The notes under the pieces are model-generated. The model made no database searches. It was not told where the DNA came from and saw nothing but the letters and a program-made list of their open reading frames with translations. Positions 34,445 to 44,406 of a DNA stretch of 64,000 nucleotides are shown one piece after another (position 1 is the stretch's first letter; each line of letters begins with the position of its first letter). The stretch is from Mycolicibacterium diernhoferi. Its GTDB lineage: Bacteria > Actinomycetota > Actinomycetes > Mycobacteriales > Mycobacteriaceae. The DNA lies in NCBI RefSeq assembly GCF_019456655.1, contig NZ_CP080332.1, positions 1,984,001 to 2,048,000 on the forward strand, read 5' to 3'. A program made the position numbers and the translations under genes.

Positions 34445-35413
34445 ATGGATGTGTACAACGTCGCCTTCGAATGGACCGACACCAGCAAGCACTGGCTGCT
34501 CGAGGTGCCGATCAGAGTCGTCGCGTACCTGGTCATCGCGCTGGTGGCGCGCTACCTGATCCACCGGGCCATCGACCGCGCCACCACCGGGCGCAGGCCC
34601 AAGATCGTCGACGAAGCCCAGCCCACCGCCGACGAATCCCGAACCAAGATCCCGCCGCTGCTGCGCGCCCTGCGTGAGCGCGCGGGCTCGGTCAGCGCGG
34701 CCAAGGTCGCTGCGCGGCGTCAACAACGCGCCCAGACCATCGGCTCGGTGCTCAAATCCACCGTCTCGATCGTGCTGCTGATCTGGGTGGCACTGACCAT
34801 CCTCAACGTGCTCGGCGTCAACATCGCCCCGTTCATCGCCTCCGCCGGCGTCGTCGGGCTGGCCATCGGCTTCGGTGCGCAGAATCTGGTCCGCGACTTC
34901 GTCACCGGCGTCTTCATGCTGCTCGAAGACCAGTACGGCGTCGGCGACACCGTGGATCTGGGCGAGGCCACCGGCGAGGTCGAGTCCGTCGGGCTGCGCA
35001 TCACCACGGTCCGCGATATCGACGGCACCCTCTGGTACGTCCGCAACGGTGAGATCGCCCGGGTCGGCAACATGAGCCAGGACTACGCCGTCGCCCGCGT
35101 CGAGCTCCCCGTCGCCCTGACCGTCGACCTCGCCCGCGCCGAACAGGTCGCCCTGGAAGCCGCCGAGCAGGCCATCAAGGACCCGGCCGTGGCGGCCAAG
35201 GTGATCGGTGAACCCGAAATGCTCGGCGTACAGGAACTTTCACCCGACCGGGTCACCCTGCGGATGACGATCAAGACCCGGCCCAACGCCCAATGGTCGG
35301 TGCAGCGACGGTTGCGCCGCGAGATCCTCAAGGCCTACGACGAACACGACATCGACCTTCCCTATCCGACCGGCCGGGTGCCGGTCACCGTCGGCGAGCA
35401 GGCAGGGGAGTAG
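34445..35413 (+). CDS. MscS-family mechanosensitive channel
   Basis: 322 residues. One N-terminal membrane segment (about 15-38) is followed by a charged linker and then the MscS core: two hydrophobic helices including NIAPFIASAGVVGLAIGFGA, and the QNLVRDFVTGVFMLLEDQYG hallmark. The C-terminal cytoplasmic domain holds VGLRITTVRD and a Pro/Arg tail. It opens under membrane tension to release solutes. First of the core-chromosome genes after the accessory region. Confidence 0.9.
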   Translation: MDVYNVAFEWTDTSKHWLLEVPIRVVAYLVIALVARYLIHRAIDRATTGRRPKIVDEAQPTADESRTKIPPLLRALRERAGSVSAAKVAARRQQRAQTIGSVLKSTVSIVLLIWVALTILNVLGVNIAPFIASAGVVGLAIGFGAQNLVRDFVTGVFMLLEDQYGVGDTVDLGEATGEVESVGLRITTVRDIDGTLWYVRNGEIARVGNMSQDYAVARVELPVALTVDLARAEQVALEAAEQAIKDPAVAAKVIGEPEMLGVQELSPDRVTLRMTIKTRPNAQWSVQRRLRREILKAYDEHDIDLPYPTGRVPVTVGEQAGE

Positions 35414-35436
35414 CGCCCAAAGCGCATACTGGCCCG

Positions 35437-35937
35437 ATGCCGGACATCACCGCCGTGCACGGCGACATCACCAGGCAGAACGTCGACGCCATCGTCAACG
35501 CCGCGAACAGCCGGATGCGCGGCGGCGGGGGCGTCGACGGCGCCATCCACCGGGCCGGCGGGCCCGCGGTACTCGAAGACTGCATCCGGCGGTTCCCCGA
35601 CGGTCTGGCCACCGGTGACGCCGGCTGGACCACCGCCGGCAACCTGCCCGCCCGCTGGATCGTGCACACCGTCGGACCCAACTACACCGCCGGCCAGCGC
35701 GACCGTGCCCTGCTGGAATCCTGCTACCGCCGCTCCCTACAGGTCGCCGACGAACTGGGGGCAGCCAGCATGGCGTTCCCTCTGATCAGCGCCGGTATCT
35801 ACGGTTGGCCACGAGATGACGCCATCGCCGCGGCCATCGACACCATCGCGGCCACCGACACCCGGGTCGCACAGGTCCGCATCGTCGCCTTCGACGCCCC
35901 CGCCTTCGAAGCGGTCCGTACCTACCTGGATTCGTAG
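35437..35937 (+). CDS. Macro-domain ADP-ribose-binding protein
   Basis: 166 residues, a complete macro domain: VHGDITRQNVDAIVNAANS, GGGGVDGAIHRAGG, and FPLISAGIYGWPRDDA. This matches the MacroD/YmdB subclass, which hydrolyses O-acetyl-ADP-ribose or ADP-ribosyl groups. ATG at 35437 is 23 nt after the mscS-like stop, so co-transcription is possible. Confidence 0.92.
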   Translation: MPDITAVHGDITRQNVDAIVNAANSRMRGGGGVDGAIHRAGGPAVLEDCIRRFPDGLATGDAGWTTAGNLPARWIVHTVGPNYTAGQRDRALLESCYRRSLQVADELGAASMAFPLISAGIYGWPRDDAIAAAIDTIAATDTRVAQVRIVAFDAPAFEAVRTYLDS

Positions 35938-35991
35938 ACCCGCCCGCTGGGTAATCTCGAATGCAAGTGTCAATGGATCGAGGGGGTCATC

Positions 35992-36954
35992 ATGAGCCTC
36001 GTACTGGGCCTTTCGGTGACCTCGAAAGACATCCACGGGGAATTGGTCGACGGGGTGACCGGCGAAGGGGACCACCTCGACCGCGCCGTGCTCGACGTCG
36101 ACCACATCGGGGACTTCCTGGCCGAGATCCCGGCCGACGCGGATCTGCACGCCATCGGCCTGACCTGGTCGCATGACGCCGAAACCGAGGCCATCAAGGT
36201 CCGCGAGGCCCTCGACGTCTATGCCGGCGGGGCGCCCGTCGTCCCGGTCCGCGACGTCGACGCCGCCGAGGCCCTGGCCCGCGGCATCGCCGAGAAGGCC
36301 GGCCAGGATTTCCTCATCGTGGTCGTGGTCGAACCCGACAACGCGGTGGTCGCCACCATCGACGGGTTCCACATCGCCGTGGAGAGCATCGACCACGCCG
36401 ACACCGCCACCCTCACCGACCGGGTGCGTGCCCTCGTGCACGCCGCCCGGCCCAGCCCCGACGCGGTCTACGTGCTCGGCTCGGAGAACCCCAACGCGCT
36501 GGTCGCCGCGATCCAGCAGGAGACCGACCGCCCCGTCGTCACCGCCACCGAGGCCGACTTCGCGCTCACCCGCGGCGCCGCGCTGGCCTCCGCGCACACC
36601 GCCAACATCCCGGCGGTGCCCGCCCCGCACCACCACGTCTCGCGCGTCCGCGTGCTCACGGCCGCGTTGGGTGTGGCGGCCGTGGTGTTCGTGGTCTCCG
36701 TGTCGCTCGCCCTGACCGCGTACGGGGCACCGGCCGAGCAGCAGCAGCAGCCGGTCCGTCCGGTCGCGGTCGAGTCCGCCCCGGTGCCCCAGCAGCCGGT
36801 CGCCGAGACACCGCTACCGAAAACCCCACCCGTGCAAGCGAAAACGATCAACATCGTGCCGGCCGCGCCCGCACCACCGCCGCAGGCACCTGCGCCGCCG
36901 CGGCTGCGCGACCGGATCCTCGACAAGGTCCCGTTCGCCGACCGATTCCGGTAG
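35992..36954 (+). CDS. Mycobacterial DUF7159-like membrane protein
   Basis: 320 residues. The soluble N-terminal domain (about 1-210) begins MSLVLGLSVTSKDIHGELVD, like mycobacterial proteins placed in DUF7159. A single membrane helix lies near 221-243, followed by a Pro/Gln-rich exported tail (QQQQPVRPVA, PPQAPAPPRL). The function of the family is unknown. Confidence 0.72.
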   Translation: MSLVLGLSVTSKDIHGELVDGVTGEGDHLDRAVLDVDHIGDFLAEIPADADLHAIGLTWSHDAETEAIKVREALDVYAGGAPVVPVRDVDAAEALARGIAEKAGQDFLIVVVVEPDNAVVATIDGFHIAVESIDHADTATLTDRVRALVHAARPSPDAVYVLGSENPNALVAAIQQETDRPVVTATEADFALTRGAALASAHTANIPAVPAPHHHVSRVRVLTAALGVAAVVFVVSVSLALTAYGAPAEQQQQPVRPVAVESAPVPQQPVAETPLPKTPPVQAKTINIVPAAPAPPPQAPAPPRLRDRILDKVPFADRFR

Positions 36955-37084
36955 GCCGGCGCTTGGTCGAATCGACTCCGAGCAGAGCACATGCCGTTAC
37001 CCACCGGAGCCGCGCACCGGGCTACCATGGACACAGCGATCGGAGTCCCGATCAAACCGGCCCTCGCCGAACCATATTGGAGTT

Positions 37085-38338
37085 GTGTTGACCTCTGTTC
37101 GTCGTGCCTGTTTGGCGATCGTATTTGCCGTGCTGGCCGTGGCGGGCGGGGTCGTCCTGACCGTGCTGCCCGGCTGCACCGGGCACTGCCAGACGTTGAC
37201 CGCGACGACGCAGGAGCTGCCGCAGGCCTCACCGATCGAGCCGCCCCGGATCACGATCAACCCCGGACCTCGCGCCGAGGTGGAGCCCGTCGGCGAGGTC
37301 TCGGTCACCGCCCAGAGCGGCACCCTCGCCGGTGTCACCCTCGTCAACGACGCGGGTAAGGAGATCCCCGGGGTGCTCGCCGAGGGCGGCACCTCCTGGA
37401 CGCCGGCGGTGCCGCTGGGCTACGGCCGCAGCTACACCCTGACCGTGCACGGACGCGGTCCCGGCGGCATGCCGACCCGGGAGAGCTCGACCTTCACCAC
37501 CGTGGACCCGGCCTACCAGGCCCGGGTGTACCTCAACAGCACCGCCTACGCCCCGTTGCAGGAAGGCGCCACCTACGGCATCGGCATGGTGGTGGTCGCG
37601 CGGTTCGACCAGACCATCACCGACAAGGCCACCGCCGAACGGCGCATGACGGTGACCACCGAGCCCAAGACCGTCGGCTCCTGGAACTGGATCGACGACC
37701 AGACCGCGCACTGGCGCCCGGAGAAGTACTACGCCCCCGGCACCAAGGTCACCGTCGACGCCGGCATCTACGGCACCCGCCTCGGCGAGGACCTCTACGG
37801 CGCGCAGGACGAGAAGGTGTCGTTCACCATCGGCGACGCGCACGTCTCGATCGCCGATGACGCCACCAAACAGGTCAGCGTCTACGAGAACGGCAAGCTG
37901 GTCCGCACCATGCCGACCTCGATGGGCATGGGGGGCAGCGAGACCATCGGCAACACCACGCTGAGCTTCTGGACTCCGCGCGGGGTCTACACCGTGATGG
38001 ACAAGGCCAACCCGGTGATCATGGATTCCTCCACCTACGGTCTGCCGGTCGGCTCCCGGCTCGGCTACCGCAACACCATCCCGTGGGCCACCCGCATCAG
38101 CATGGACGGCATCTATCTACACCAGCTCAACGACACCATCTGGGCGCAGGGCAACACCAACGTCAGCCACGGCTGCCTGAACCTCAGCGGCGAGAACGCC
38201 GAGTGGTTCTACCACTTCTCGCGGCCCGGTGACATCGTCGAGATCCGCAACACCGGCGGCGAACCGCTGGCCCCGACCAACAACGGGGACTGGAGCGTGC
38301 CCTGGGCGCAGTGGCGCCAGGGCAGCGCGCTGAAGTAG
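37085..38338 (+). CDS. L,D-transpeptidase lipoprotein
   Basis: 417 residues. The signal peptide ends in a lipobox, LPGC, with Cys31 as likely lipid anchor. Ig-like domains (about 50-255) precede the YkuD catalytic domain, whose motif SHGCLN carries the nucleophile Cys364, with the upstream His in IYLHQLND. Such enzymes make 3->3 peptidoglycan cross-links, dominant in mycobacteria, and resemble LdtA/LdtB more than LdtE. GGAG lies 3 nt before GTG 37085 but 6 nt before TTG 37088, so the latter may be the true start. Confidence 0.92.
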   Translation: MLTSVRRACLAIVFAVLAVAGGVVLTVLPGCTGHCQTLTATTQELPQASPIEPPRITINPGPRAEVEPVGEVSVTAQSGTLAGVTLVNDAGKEIPGVLAEGGTSWTPAVPLGYGRSYTLTVHGRGPGGMPTRESSTFTTVDPAYQARVYLNSTAYAPLQEGATYGIGMVVVARFDQTITDKATAERRMTVTTEPKTVGSWNWIDDQTAHWRPEKYYAPGTKVTVDAGIYGTRLGEDLYGAQDEKVSFTIGDAHVSIADDATKQVSVYENGKLVRTMPTSMGMGGSETIGNTTLSFWTPRGVYTVMDKANPVIMDSSTYGLPVGSRLGYRNTIPWATRISMDGIYLHQLNDTIWAQGNTNVSHGCLNLSGENAEWFYHFSRPGDIVEIRNTGGEPLAPTNNGDWSVPWAQWRQGSALK

Positions 38339-38360
38339 CGGCCCGGATCGGGCCGGGTTT
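38339..38360. terminator. Hairpin terminator between convergent genes
   Basis: Perfect 7-bp GC stem (CGGCCCG / CGGGCCG, 3-nt loop) directly after the transpeptidase stop, followed by GGTTT. It lies between the convergent transpeptidase and prfC genes and may serve both directions. Confidence 0.55.
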
Positions 38361-39967
38361 CAGTCGGCGGTGGCCACCAGCGAGCGCAGCTTGATCTCCG
38401 GGTGGTCGCGCTGGAAGCCCTGCAGCCGCCACGGTGTGGAGAACAGCACCAGCAGCACCCCGTCGCTGCGGGTCAGCACCTCGGCGGACACCTGCTTGTT
38501 CATGAACTCCGCGTCCTCGGGCTCCACGATCCGCGCGATCTGGTACGGCAGTGGCTCCATGGTGATGGCCGCGCCGATCTCGGTTTCCATCCGGTGCGCG
38601 GCCACCTCGAACTGCATCGGCCCGACGGCGGCGAACACCGGTGCCTGCTCGCCACGCTTGTCCGAACGCAGCACCTGCACCACGCCCTCCTGGTCGAGCT
38701 GTTCGATGCCCTTGCGGAACTGCTTGTGCTTGCTGGGATCCTTGCCGCGCACCACCGCGAAATGCTCGGGGGAGAAGCTGGGGATCGGCGGAAACGTCAC
38801 CGGCACATCGCGATACAGGGTGTCCCCGGGACGCAGCGCCGCCGCATTGGCCAGGCCGATCACGTCACCGGGCCAGGCGTCGTCCAGGGTGGAGCGCTCG
38901 CGGCCGAACACGGACTGGGCGTACTTGGTGACGAACGGCTTGCCGGTGCCGGCGTGGGTCAGCACATCGCCGCGCTCGAAGGTGCCCGAGCACACCCGGG
39001 CGTAGGCGATCCGGTCCCGGTGCGAGGAGTCCATCCCGGCCTGCACCTTGAACACGAACGCGCTGAACGGTGCATCGACGGGCCGGGGGTTGCCCTCCAC
39101 GTCGACGATGGCGCCCGGCGACGGCGCCAGCTCCACCAGCACGTCGAGCAGCTGGTTGACGCCGAAGTTCAGCGCGGCCGAGGTGAACAGCACCGGGGAG
39201 GTCTCGCCGGTCCGGAAGGTGTCCGGATCGAAGTCGGACCCGTCGGCCGACAGCAGCTCGGATTCCTCGACCGCGTTGTCCCAATCGATGCCCGCGGCGT
39301 CGTGGGCGGCCTCGGCGGCGATGTGCTCCTCGGGGGCGGCGGTGGCGCCACCGGCGGTGCGGGTGAACCGGATGTAGTTGCCCTTGCGGCGATCCATCAC
39401 GCCCTTGAAATCCCCGGCGATGCCGACCGGCCAGGTCAGCGGGGTGGTGCGCAGCCCGATCCGCTCGTGGATCTCGTCCATCAGCTCCAGCGCGTGCCGG
39501 CCCGGGCGGTCCCACTTGTTGATCACCGTGATGATCGGGATGCCGCGGTGCTTACACACCTGGAACAACTTCAGCGTCTGCGGCTCAAGACCTTTGGCGG
39601 CGTCGATGAGCATGACCGCGGCGTCCACCGCGGTCAGCACCCGGTAGGTGTCCTCGGAGAAGTCGGCGTGGCCGGGGGTGTCGAGCAGGTTGATCACGCA
39701 GTCGCGGTACGGGAACTGCAGCGCGGTCGAGGTGATCGAGATGCCGCGGGCCTTCTCCATCTCCATCCAGTCCGACACCGTGGACTTGCGGCCCGCCTTG
39801 CCGTGGATGGCGCCGGCCTCGTTGATCACCCGGGCGTGCAGCGCGAGCGCCTCGGTCAACGTCGACTTACCGGCGTCGGGGTGGCTGATCACGGCGAAGG
39901 TGCGGCGCCGCGCCGCCTCCGCGGCGACGCGGCCGGCGGTACGGGTGTCGAGGGCATTCTCGGTCAT
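38360..39967 (-). CDS. prfC: Peptide chain release factor 3
   Basis: 535 residues, normal length for RF3. The GTPase has SHPDAGKST (G1), DTPGHADFSEDTY (G3) and NKWDR (G4), followed by the EF-Tu-like domain II and the RF3 C-terminal domain (FPPIPSFSPEHFAVVRGKD). RF3 recycles RF1/RF2 from the ribosome after peptide release. Monocistronic, convergent with the transpeptidase gene. Confidence 0.96.
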   Translation of the reverse strand: MTENALDTRTAGRVAAEAARRRTFAVISHPDAGKSTLTEALALHARVINEAGAIHGKAGRKSTVSDWMEMEKARGISITSTALQFPYRDCVINLLDTPGHADFSEDTYRVLTAVDAAVMLIDAAKGLEPQTLKLFQVCKHRGIPIITVINKWDRPGRHALELMDEIHERIGLRTTPLTWPVGIAGDFKGVMDRRKGNYIRFTRTAGGATAAPEEHIAAEAAHDAAGIDWDNAVEESELLSADGSDFDPDTFRTGETSPVLFTSAALNFGVNQLLDVLVELAPSPGAIVDVEGNPRPVDAPFSAFVFKVQAGMDSSHRDRIAYARVCSGTFERGDVLTHAGTGKPFVTKYAQSVFGRERSTLDDAWPGDVIGLANAAALRPGDTLYRDVPVTFPPIPSFSPEHFAVVRGKDPSKHKQFRKGIEQLDQEGVVQVLRSDKRGEQAPVFAAVGPMQFEVAAHRMETEIGAAITMEPLPYQIARIVEPEDAEFMNKQVSAEVLTRSDGVLLVLFSTPWRLQGFQRDHPEIKLRSLVATAD

Positions 39968-40073
39968 ATCAACAGCGATGGTATTTGCCGTGGCCGGGAA
40001 ACAATAATCGAAGACCCGCCGGGCGTTAGCTGCGTCACGGCAATGCGGCTCCCCGTCGACCGGTTCTGTCAGG

Positions 40074-40766
40074 ATGTTGCCCGTGAACCGGAAGCGTTGG
40101 CTCGTGGTGGTCGGGTTGCTGGCAGTGCTGACCCTGGGTGCGGTGGCCGCGGCGCCCTGGGCCTATACGAGGTTCGTCGCCGAGCCGCCGCAACCCGCCC
40201 TGACCCTGCCGTCCGACACCCGGCCGGCGAGCACCGGCGTCGACGGAGCGTGGACGGTGCAGCCGGGCTCGCAGGCCGGCTACCGGGTGCAGCAGCAATT
40301 GCTGTGGGAACTGGTCGATGTGAACGGCCGCACCGACGCCGTCACCGGAGCCGCGGAGATCACCGGCTCCGAACTGACGTCGCTCGAATTCACCGTCGAC
40401 CCGGCGACCATGAAATCGGGCAGCCCGGGCCGCGACGAGAAGTTCCGCAGCGCCGACGCATTGGAGACGGCGACGTTCCCGACCGCCACGCTCACCGGCA
40501 ACGGACCGGTCGACGTGTCCGGCGTGCCCGCCGACGGCAGCCCCGTGCGGCTGGAGATTCCGGTGACGCTGACGCTCAAGGGTGTCGCCCGGCCCGCCAC
40601 CGCCGTGGCCGAGATCCAGCGCAACGGGGACCGGGTGGACGTGGCCGGCGCCATCGCGATCCGGCTGCCCGACTTCGACGTCGTCCCGCCGAAACCGGCC
40701 GCCTCGCTGCTGGAGGTCCAGCCGGCGGCCACCATCGAGTTCCTGGTGCATCTGGCCAAGGAGTGA
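40074..40766 (+). CDS. YceI-family lipid-binding-like protein
   Basis: 230 residues. An N-terminal membrane helix (about 8-30) anchors or exports a YceI lipocalin-like barrel (WTVQPGSQAGYRV, FRSADALETATFPTATLTG, LTLKGVARPATA). YceI proteins bind isoprenoid or other lipids in the envelope. ATG at 40074 lies too close to AGG for a good ribosome site, so GTG 40083 may be the real start. Convergent with the sulfatase gene (stops 1 nt apart). Confidence 0.88.
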   Translation: MLPVNRKRWLVVVGLLAVLTLGAVAAAPWAYTRFVAEPPQPALTLPSDTRPASTGVDGAWTVQPGSQAGYRVQQQLLWELVDVNGRTDAVTGAAEITGSELTSLEFTVDPATMKSGSPGRDEKFRSADALETATFPTATLTGNGPVDVSGVPADGSPVRLEIPVTLTLKGVARPATAVAEIQRNGDRVDVAGAIAIRLPDFDVVPPKPAASLLEVQPAATIEFLVHLAKE

Positions 40767-40767
40767 C

Positions 40768-42546
40768 TCAGCGGCGCAACCGCTGCAGCAGGCGCGCGAA
40801 CAGCCCGCCCGACGGCTCCGGAGGTTGGCGTCGCACATACGGCCACGGGTTGTTGCGCTCCGGTACCGCGGCCGCGCGCACCTGCTTGAGCTGCGTACGC
40901 AGCAGCGCCCGTAGCTCGTGCAGCGACGGGTCCTCCCAGCGGTTGACGGCCTCGGCCGGGTCGCCGGTCAGGTCGTAGAGCTCCCACTGATCGTCGAGCA
41001 CATCGCTGCGGTAACGCGGCGCGCCGCGGCCCGTGTAGGCGAGCTGGCGCACCCCGGGCTCGGTCCAGGTGCCCGGATCGTCGAAGGTGCGCACCAACTT
41101 CCACAACCGGTCATCGACGCGGGACACCAGGCCCTCGAAGTTCCCGGCGACGTGCGCGGGCACCCGGATGCGCAGCGGCGCGGGCGGATTGACGTCGCGC
41201 CCCAGTTGTCGCGCCAGCCCGGACGCCCCGGTGTCGCCTTCGAGCACGTTGTCGCGGGTGAGCAGGTACACCACCCGGTCCTCGTCGGCCGGGGCGCCGT
41301 CGACCACCGGCATCAGGTCGACCCCGGGCAGCGGGTGCACCTCGGAGAAGGACTGCGCCAAGTCCGCGGCCACCGCGGGGACGTCGACCCCGGCCGCGCC
41401 GAGCAGCGTCGGCACCAGATCCACATGGCTGGTCGGCGCCGACACCGTGCGCGGCTGCGTGGCGTGGGTGCCGATGCGGGCGATGACGAACGGCACCCGG
41501 GTGGCCTCGTCATACAGGTTGAACCACTTCTGGTGCAGCCCGCCGTGCGCGCCGAGGAGCTCCCCGTGATCGGAGGTGCGCACCAGCACCGCCTCCGCCG
41601 ACCCCGCGGTGACCGCCCGGCGCACCCGGTCCAGCGGGCCGTCCACCTCGGCGTGCAGCCGGTAATAAAGGTCGCGGTAGTCCTGGGCCTTGCGCCGGTA
41701 GGTGCGCGAGACCGCCGCGGTGGGTCCGTACCCGGAGTAGTAGGCGTCCCGGAACGCGGCCTGGGCCGCCGGTTTGGTGCTCAGGTCCTCGTCCGCGGTG
41801 GGCGCGGCCGGCACATGCGGGGGATCGAGTGGCGAGGCCGACAGCGGGCTGCGTCGCGACCACGCCGGAAACAGCACGATGTCATGCGGATTGACGAAGC
41901 TGGCCACCAGCAGGAAGGGCCGCAGCGCCGCGGGGTCCCCGGCACGGCGCCGCGCGTAGCGGTCCTCCAGCCAGGCCACGATCCGGTCCGCGAACAGCGG
42001 GTCGCGCCGAAAACCGCTGTTGGCCATGGCCGCTCCGTGCGGCTCCGGGCCGACCCAACCGGAGAACCCGTACGGGCCCAGTGGGTCGGCATCCAGGTAG
42101 GCCTGCACCGCGGCCTCGTCGACCACGCCGTCGTCATCGTTGGTGGCCAGGATCTTCCCGGTCGCCGGGTCTTCCAGGTCGGCGTGCGAGATGTGCCACT
42201 TGCCGTCGTAGTGCGTGTCGTATCCCGCTGCGCGGAACCAGTTTCCGAGGGTGGGCACCTCGCCCCGGCGCAACCAGCGCAGCCGCGAGTCGTCGTAACG
42301 CTTGCCCAGCCCGTCGGTCTGGGTGACCCCGTGCAGGTCCGGGTACTGTCCGGTGAACAGGGTCGGCCGGCTCGGGACACAGGCCAGCGATCCGGTGTAG
42401 TGCCGGGTGAAGCTGACGCCGTGCTCGTCGAACCAGCGCCGCCCGCTCAGGGTCCGCTGCCGCCAGTCCGACACCTCGGCCGATTCGTAGGGCGGGATCG
42501 CGCGTTCCTCGTCGGTCATCAGGATGACGATGTCGGGCTTGCTCAT
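40768..42546 (-). CDS. Type I sulfatase
   Basis: 592 residues. The sulfatase signature CVPSRPTLFTG contains the CxPSR core whose Cys is matured to formylglycine. The N-terminal metal-binding DIVILMTDEER and SDHGELLGAHGG are also present. The family hydrolyses sulfate (or phosphonate) esters. ATG at 42546 is chosen because the DIVILMTDEE block normally begins within about 10 residues of the start. It diverges from the LmeA-like gene. Confidence 0.92.
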   Translation of the reverse strand: MSKPDIVILMTDEERAIPPYESAEVSDWRQRTLSGRRWFDEHGVSFTRHYTGSLACVPSRPTLFTGQYPDLHGVTQTDGLGKRYDDSRLRWLRRGEVPTLGNWFRAAGYDTHYDGKWHISHADLEDPATGKILATNDDDGVVDEAAVQAYLDADPLGPYGFSGWVGPEPHGAAMANSGFRRDPLFADRIVAWLEDRYARRRAGDPAALRPFLLVASFVNPHDIVLFPAWSRRSPLSASPLDPPHVPAAPTADEDLSTKPAAQAAFRDAYYSGYGPTAAVSRTYRRKAQDYRDLYYRLHAEVDGPLDRVRRAVTAGSAEAVLVRTSDHGELLGAHGGLHQKWFNLYDEATRVPFVIARIGTHATQPRTVSAPTSHVDLVPTLLGAAGVDVPAVAADLAQSFSEVHPLPGVDLMPVVDGAPADEDRVVYLLTRDNVLEGDTGASGLARQLGRDVNPPAPLRIRVPAHVAGNFEGLVSRVDDRLWKLVRTFDDPGTWTEPGVRQLAYTGRGAPRYRSDVLDDQWELYDLTGDPAEAVNRWEDPSLHELRALLRTQLKQVRAAAVPERNNPWPYVRRQPPEPSGGLFARLLQRLRR

Positions 42547-42619
42547 GGCTGCCATCCAACACCGGATTGCCGGGATCGGCGGTGATTGCGCCCGGCTGTC
42601 GTTTTGGCACACTGGGCAG

Positions 42620-43585
42620 ATGCCGATGCAGCCGCCCGAACCGCCGCGCGACCCGGCAACCCGGCGGATCCCACGCCCGGACCCACCGACCCGGCGGATC
42701 CCGCGCCCGGACGCCGCGACCGAGCGGATGCCGCGCCGGCCCGAGCCGGCCACCGAGCGGCTGCGGGCACCGGACCCGGCCACCCAGCGAATCCAGGCGC
42801 CCCCGCCGCCGATCCCACCGCCGCCGCTGCGCTCACCCGGGATGGCGGTGCCCCCGCCACCGGCACCGCGCAACAAGCAGAGCCTCGTCCTGATCGCCGT
42901 CATCGTGGTGGCGGTGCTGGTCGGCGGGCTTGCCGGCGCCGAGCTGTTCGCCCGCAACCGCGCCGCCGCCGTGCTGTCCGGGATCACCGACTGCCTGGTC
43001 GAGGACACCGCCGACGTGTCCTACTCGGTGAGCCCGCCGTTCCTGTGGCAGTACCTCACCGACCGCTACAGCGACATCTCGGTGATCACCACCGGCGACC
43101 GGGTGCAGGAAGCCAAGGGCATGACCGCCGATGTCACGCTCAGCGACATCCACCTGCAGGACTCGGCGGACGCCAAGGGCACCATCGGCTCGATCCGCGC
43201 CACCCTGACCTGGACCGCGGACGGCATCAAGAGCACCGTGGCCGACAACCTGCCCGTCGTCGGGGATCTCGTCACCGCGGTACGCACCGATGCGAACGCG
43301 GGCACCCTGATCCTGGAGGCCACCGGCGACACCACCATCACCGCCAAGCCGGTGGTCACCGACGGCGATCTGGAACTGCAGGTCCTCGACGTCACCGGCC
43401 CGTTCGGCAAGGACGCCGTGCAGACCGCGCTCAACGAGCTGACCACCACGCTCAACGACAACTACCCACTGGGCATCAAGGCCGACAGCATCGAGGTGAC
43501 CGACACCGGGGTCGTCGGCGAGTTCTCCTCCACCGATGCGACGATCCCGACCGGCGACAGCGATCCCTGCTTCGCCGACCTCTAA
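42620..43585 (+). CDS. LmeA-like (DUF2993) envelope protein with Pro-rich N-terminus
   Basis: 321 residues. About 80 N-terminal residues are a Pro/Arg-rich cytoplasmic tail with repeated DPATRRI-like units, then a membrane helix (near 86-108) and a DUF2993 lipid-binding domain (SVSPPFLWQYLTDRY, GMTADVTLSDI). LmeA binds phospholipid and supports lipomannan elongation in mycobacteria; this is a paralogue-type member. The stop overlaps the convergent neighbour by 4 nt. Confidence 0.82.
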   Translation: MPMQPPEPPRDPATRRIPRPDPPTRRIPRPDAATERMPRRPEPATERLRAPDPATQRIQAPPPPIPPPPLRSPGMAVPPPPAPRNKQSLVLIAVIVVAVLVGGLAGAELFARNRAAAVLSGITDCLVEDTADVSYSVSPPFLWQYLTDRYSDISVITTGDRVQEAKGMTADVTLSDIHLQDSADAKGTIGSIRATLTWTADGIKSTVADNLPVVGDLVTAVRTDANAGTLILEATGDTTITAKPVVTDGDLELQVLDVTGPFGKDAVQTALNELTTTLNDNYPLGIKADSIEVTDTGVVGEFSSTDATIPTGDSDPCFADL

Positions 43586-44406
43586 CGTCTCCGGATCCGC
43601 GACCACACCGCTTCACGGACGCGGTGGCTGATCGATCCGGCGGTGTGCTGCGGCAGCACCGGTACGTAGAGCCAGCCCTGGCTGCGCAGGAACTCTGACG
43701 TGGCGACGATGTACGTCGTGGGTGCATCGGTGAGATCGCAATCGACGCCGACCTTCAGCGCGGGCCAGCCCATGGCCAGCAGGACGTCTTTGAAGCCGTC
43801 GGTGACCCGGATCTGGCTGTGAGTGGGGCGAAGTCCACTGTCGGACAGCAGCAGCCGTACGCGGGTCTGTTCCGGTGTCCGGGCGCCGGGGTCGATTTCC
43901 AGGATCGCCCGGTGCGCCGTTCGGATGTCCCGCGTTCCCCGGTAGCGCCTTGCCAGCCACCAGATGTCGTCTGTGGTGATGCCGGTGGCCGCGGTGAACG
44001 GGTCCAGCAGCGTGACGGCCTCGTCGCGCGGCAGGTGCCGCGCCAGGTCGAGCGCGGTGCGCACGGGCGTGGTGATCGGGAGTCCGTTCCAGTAGGTGAT
44101 TTCGTCGACGCAGATGCGCTCGTTGTGCAGGACGATCCCCGGCGGATGTCTGCTGTTGCGGGCGATCAGGTCGACGGGGTGGGCGCTGATCTGCCATGGA
44201 TCCCGGTAGATCCCCGCGGCGGTGCGGCCGGCGATGATTCCGCACTTCCCGCTCCACAGCCAGGCCGCCTCCGCGCGATCCAACAGGGTGGGTTCGGTGT
44301 CCTTCGGTAGGTAGATGTTGGGCAGGACCGCGGTATACCTCGCCCGTAGGACACCCCTGGTCATATCGCCGCGGGCCACGGCCTCGCTGCCGATGAAGGG
44401 CTCCAT
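43582..44406 (-). CDS. AbiEi/DUF559-like protein common in mycobacteria
   Basis: 274 residues. The pattern (GVLRARYTAVLPNIYLPKD, then CGIIAGRTAAGIYR and ITTPVRTALDLARHLP) is that of actinobacterial proteins annotated as AbiEi-like antitoxin domain or DUF559 proteins. The C-terminus (VGVDCD) is where the Vsr-like nuclease part of related proteins lies, but I do not see a complete active site. No AbiEii-like toxin is next to it. Stop overlaps the LmeA-like stop by 4 nt. Confidence 0.7.
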   Translation of the reverse strand: MEPFIGSEAVARGDMTRGVLRARYTAVLPNIYLPKDTEPTLLDRAEAAWLWSGKCGIIAGRTAAGIYRDPWQISAHPVDLIARNSRHPPGIVLHNERICVDEITYWNGLPITTPVRTALDLARHLPRDEAVTLLDPFTAATGITTDDIWWLARRYRGTRDIRTAHRAILEIDPGARTPEQTRVRLLLSDSGLRPTHSQIRVTDGFKDVLLAMGWPALKVGVDCDLTDAPTTYIVATSEFLRSQGWLYVPVLPQHTAGSISHRVREAVWSRIRRR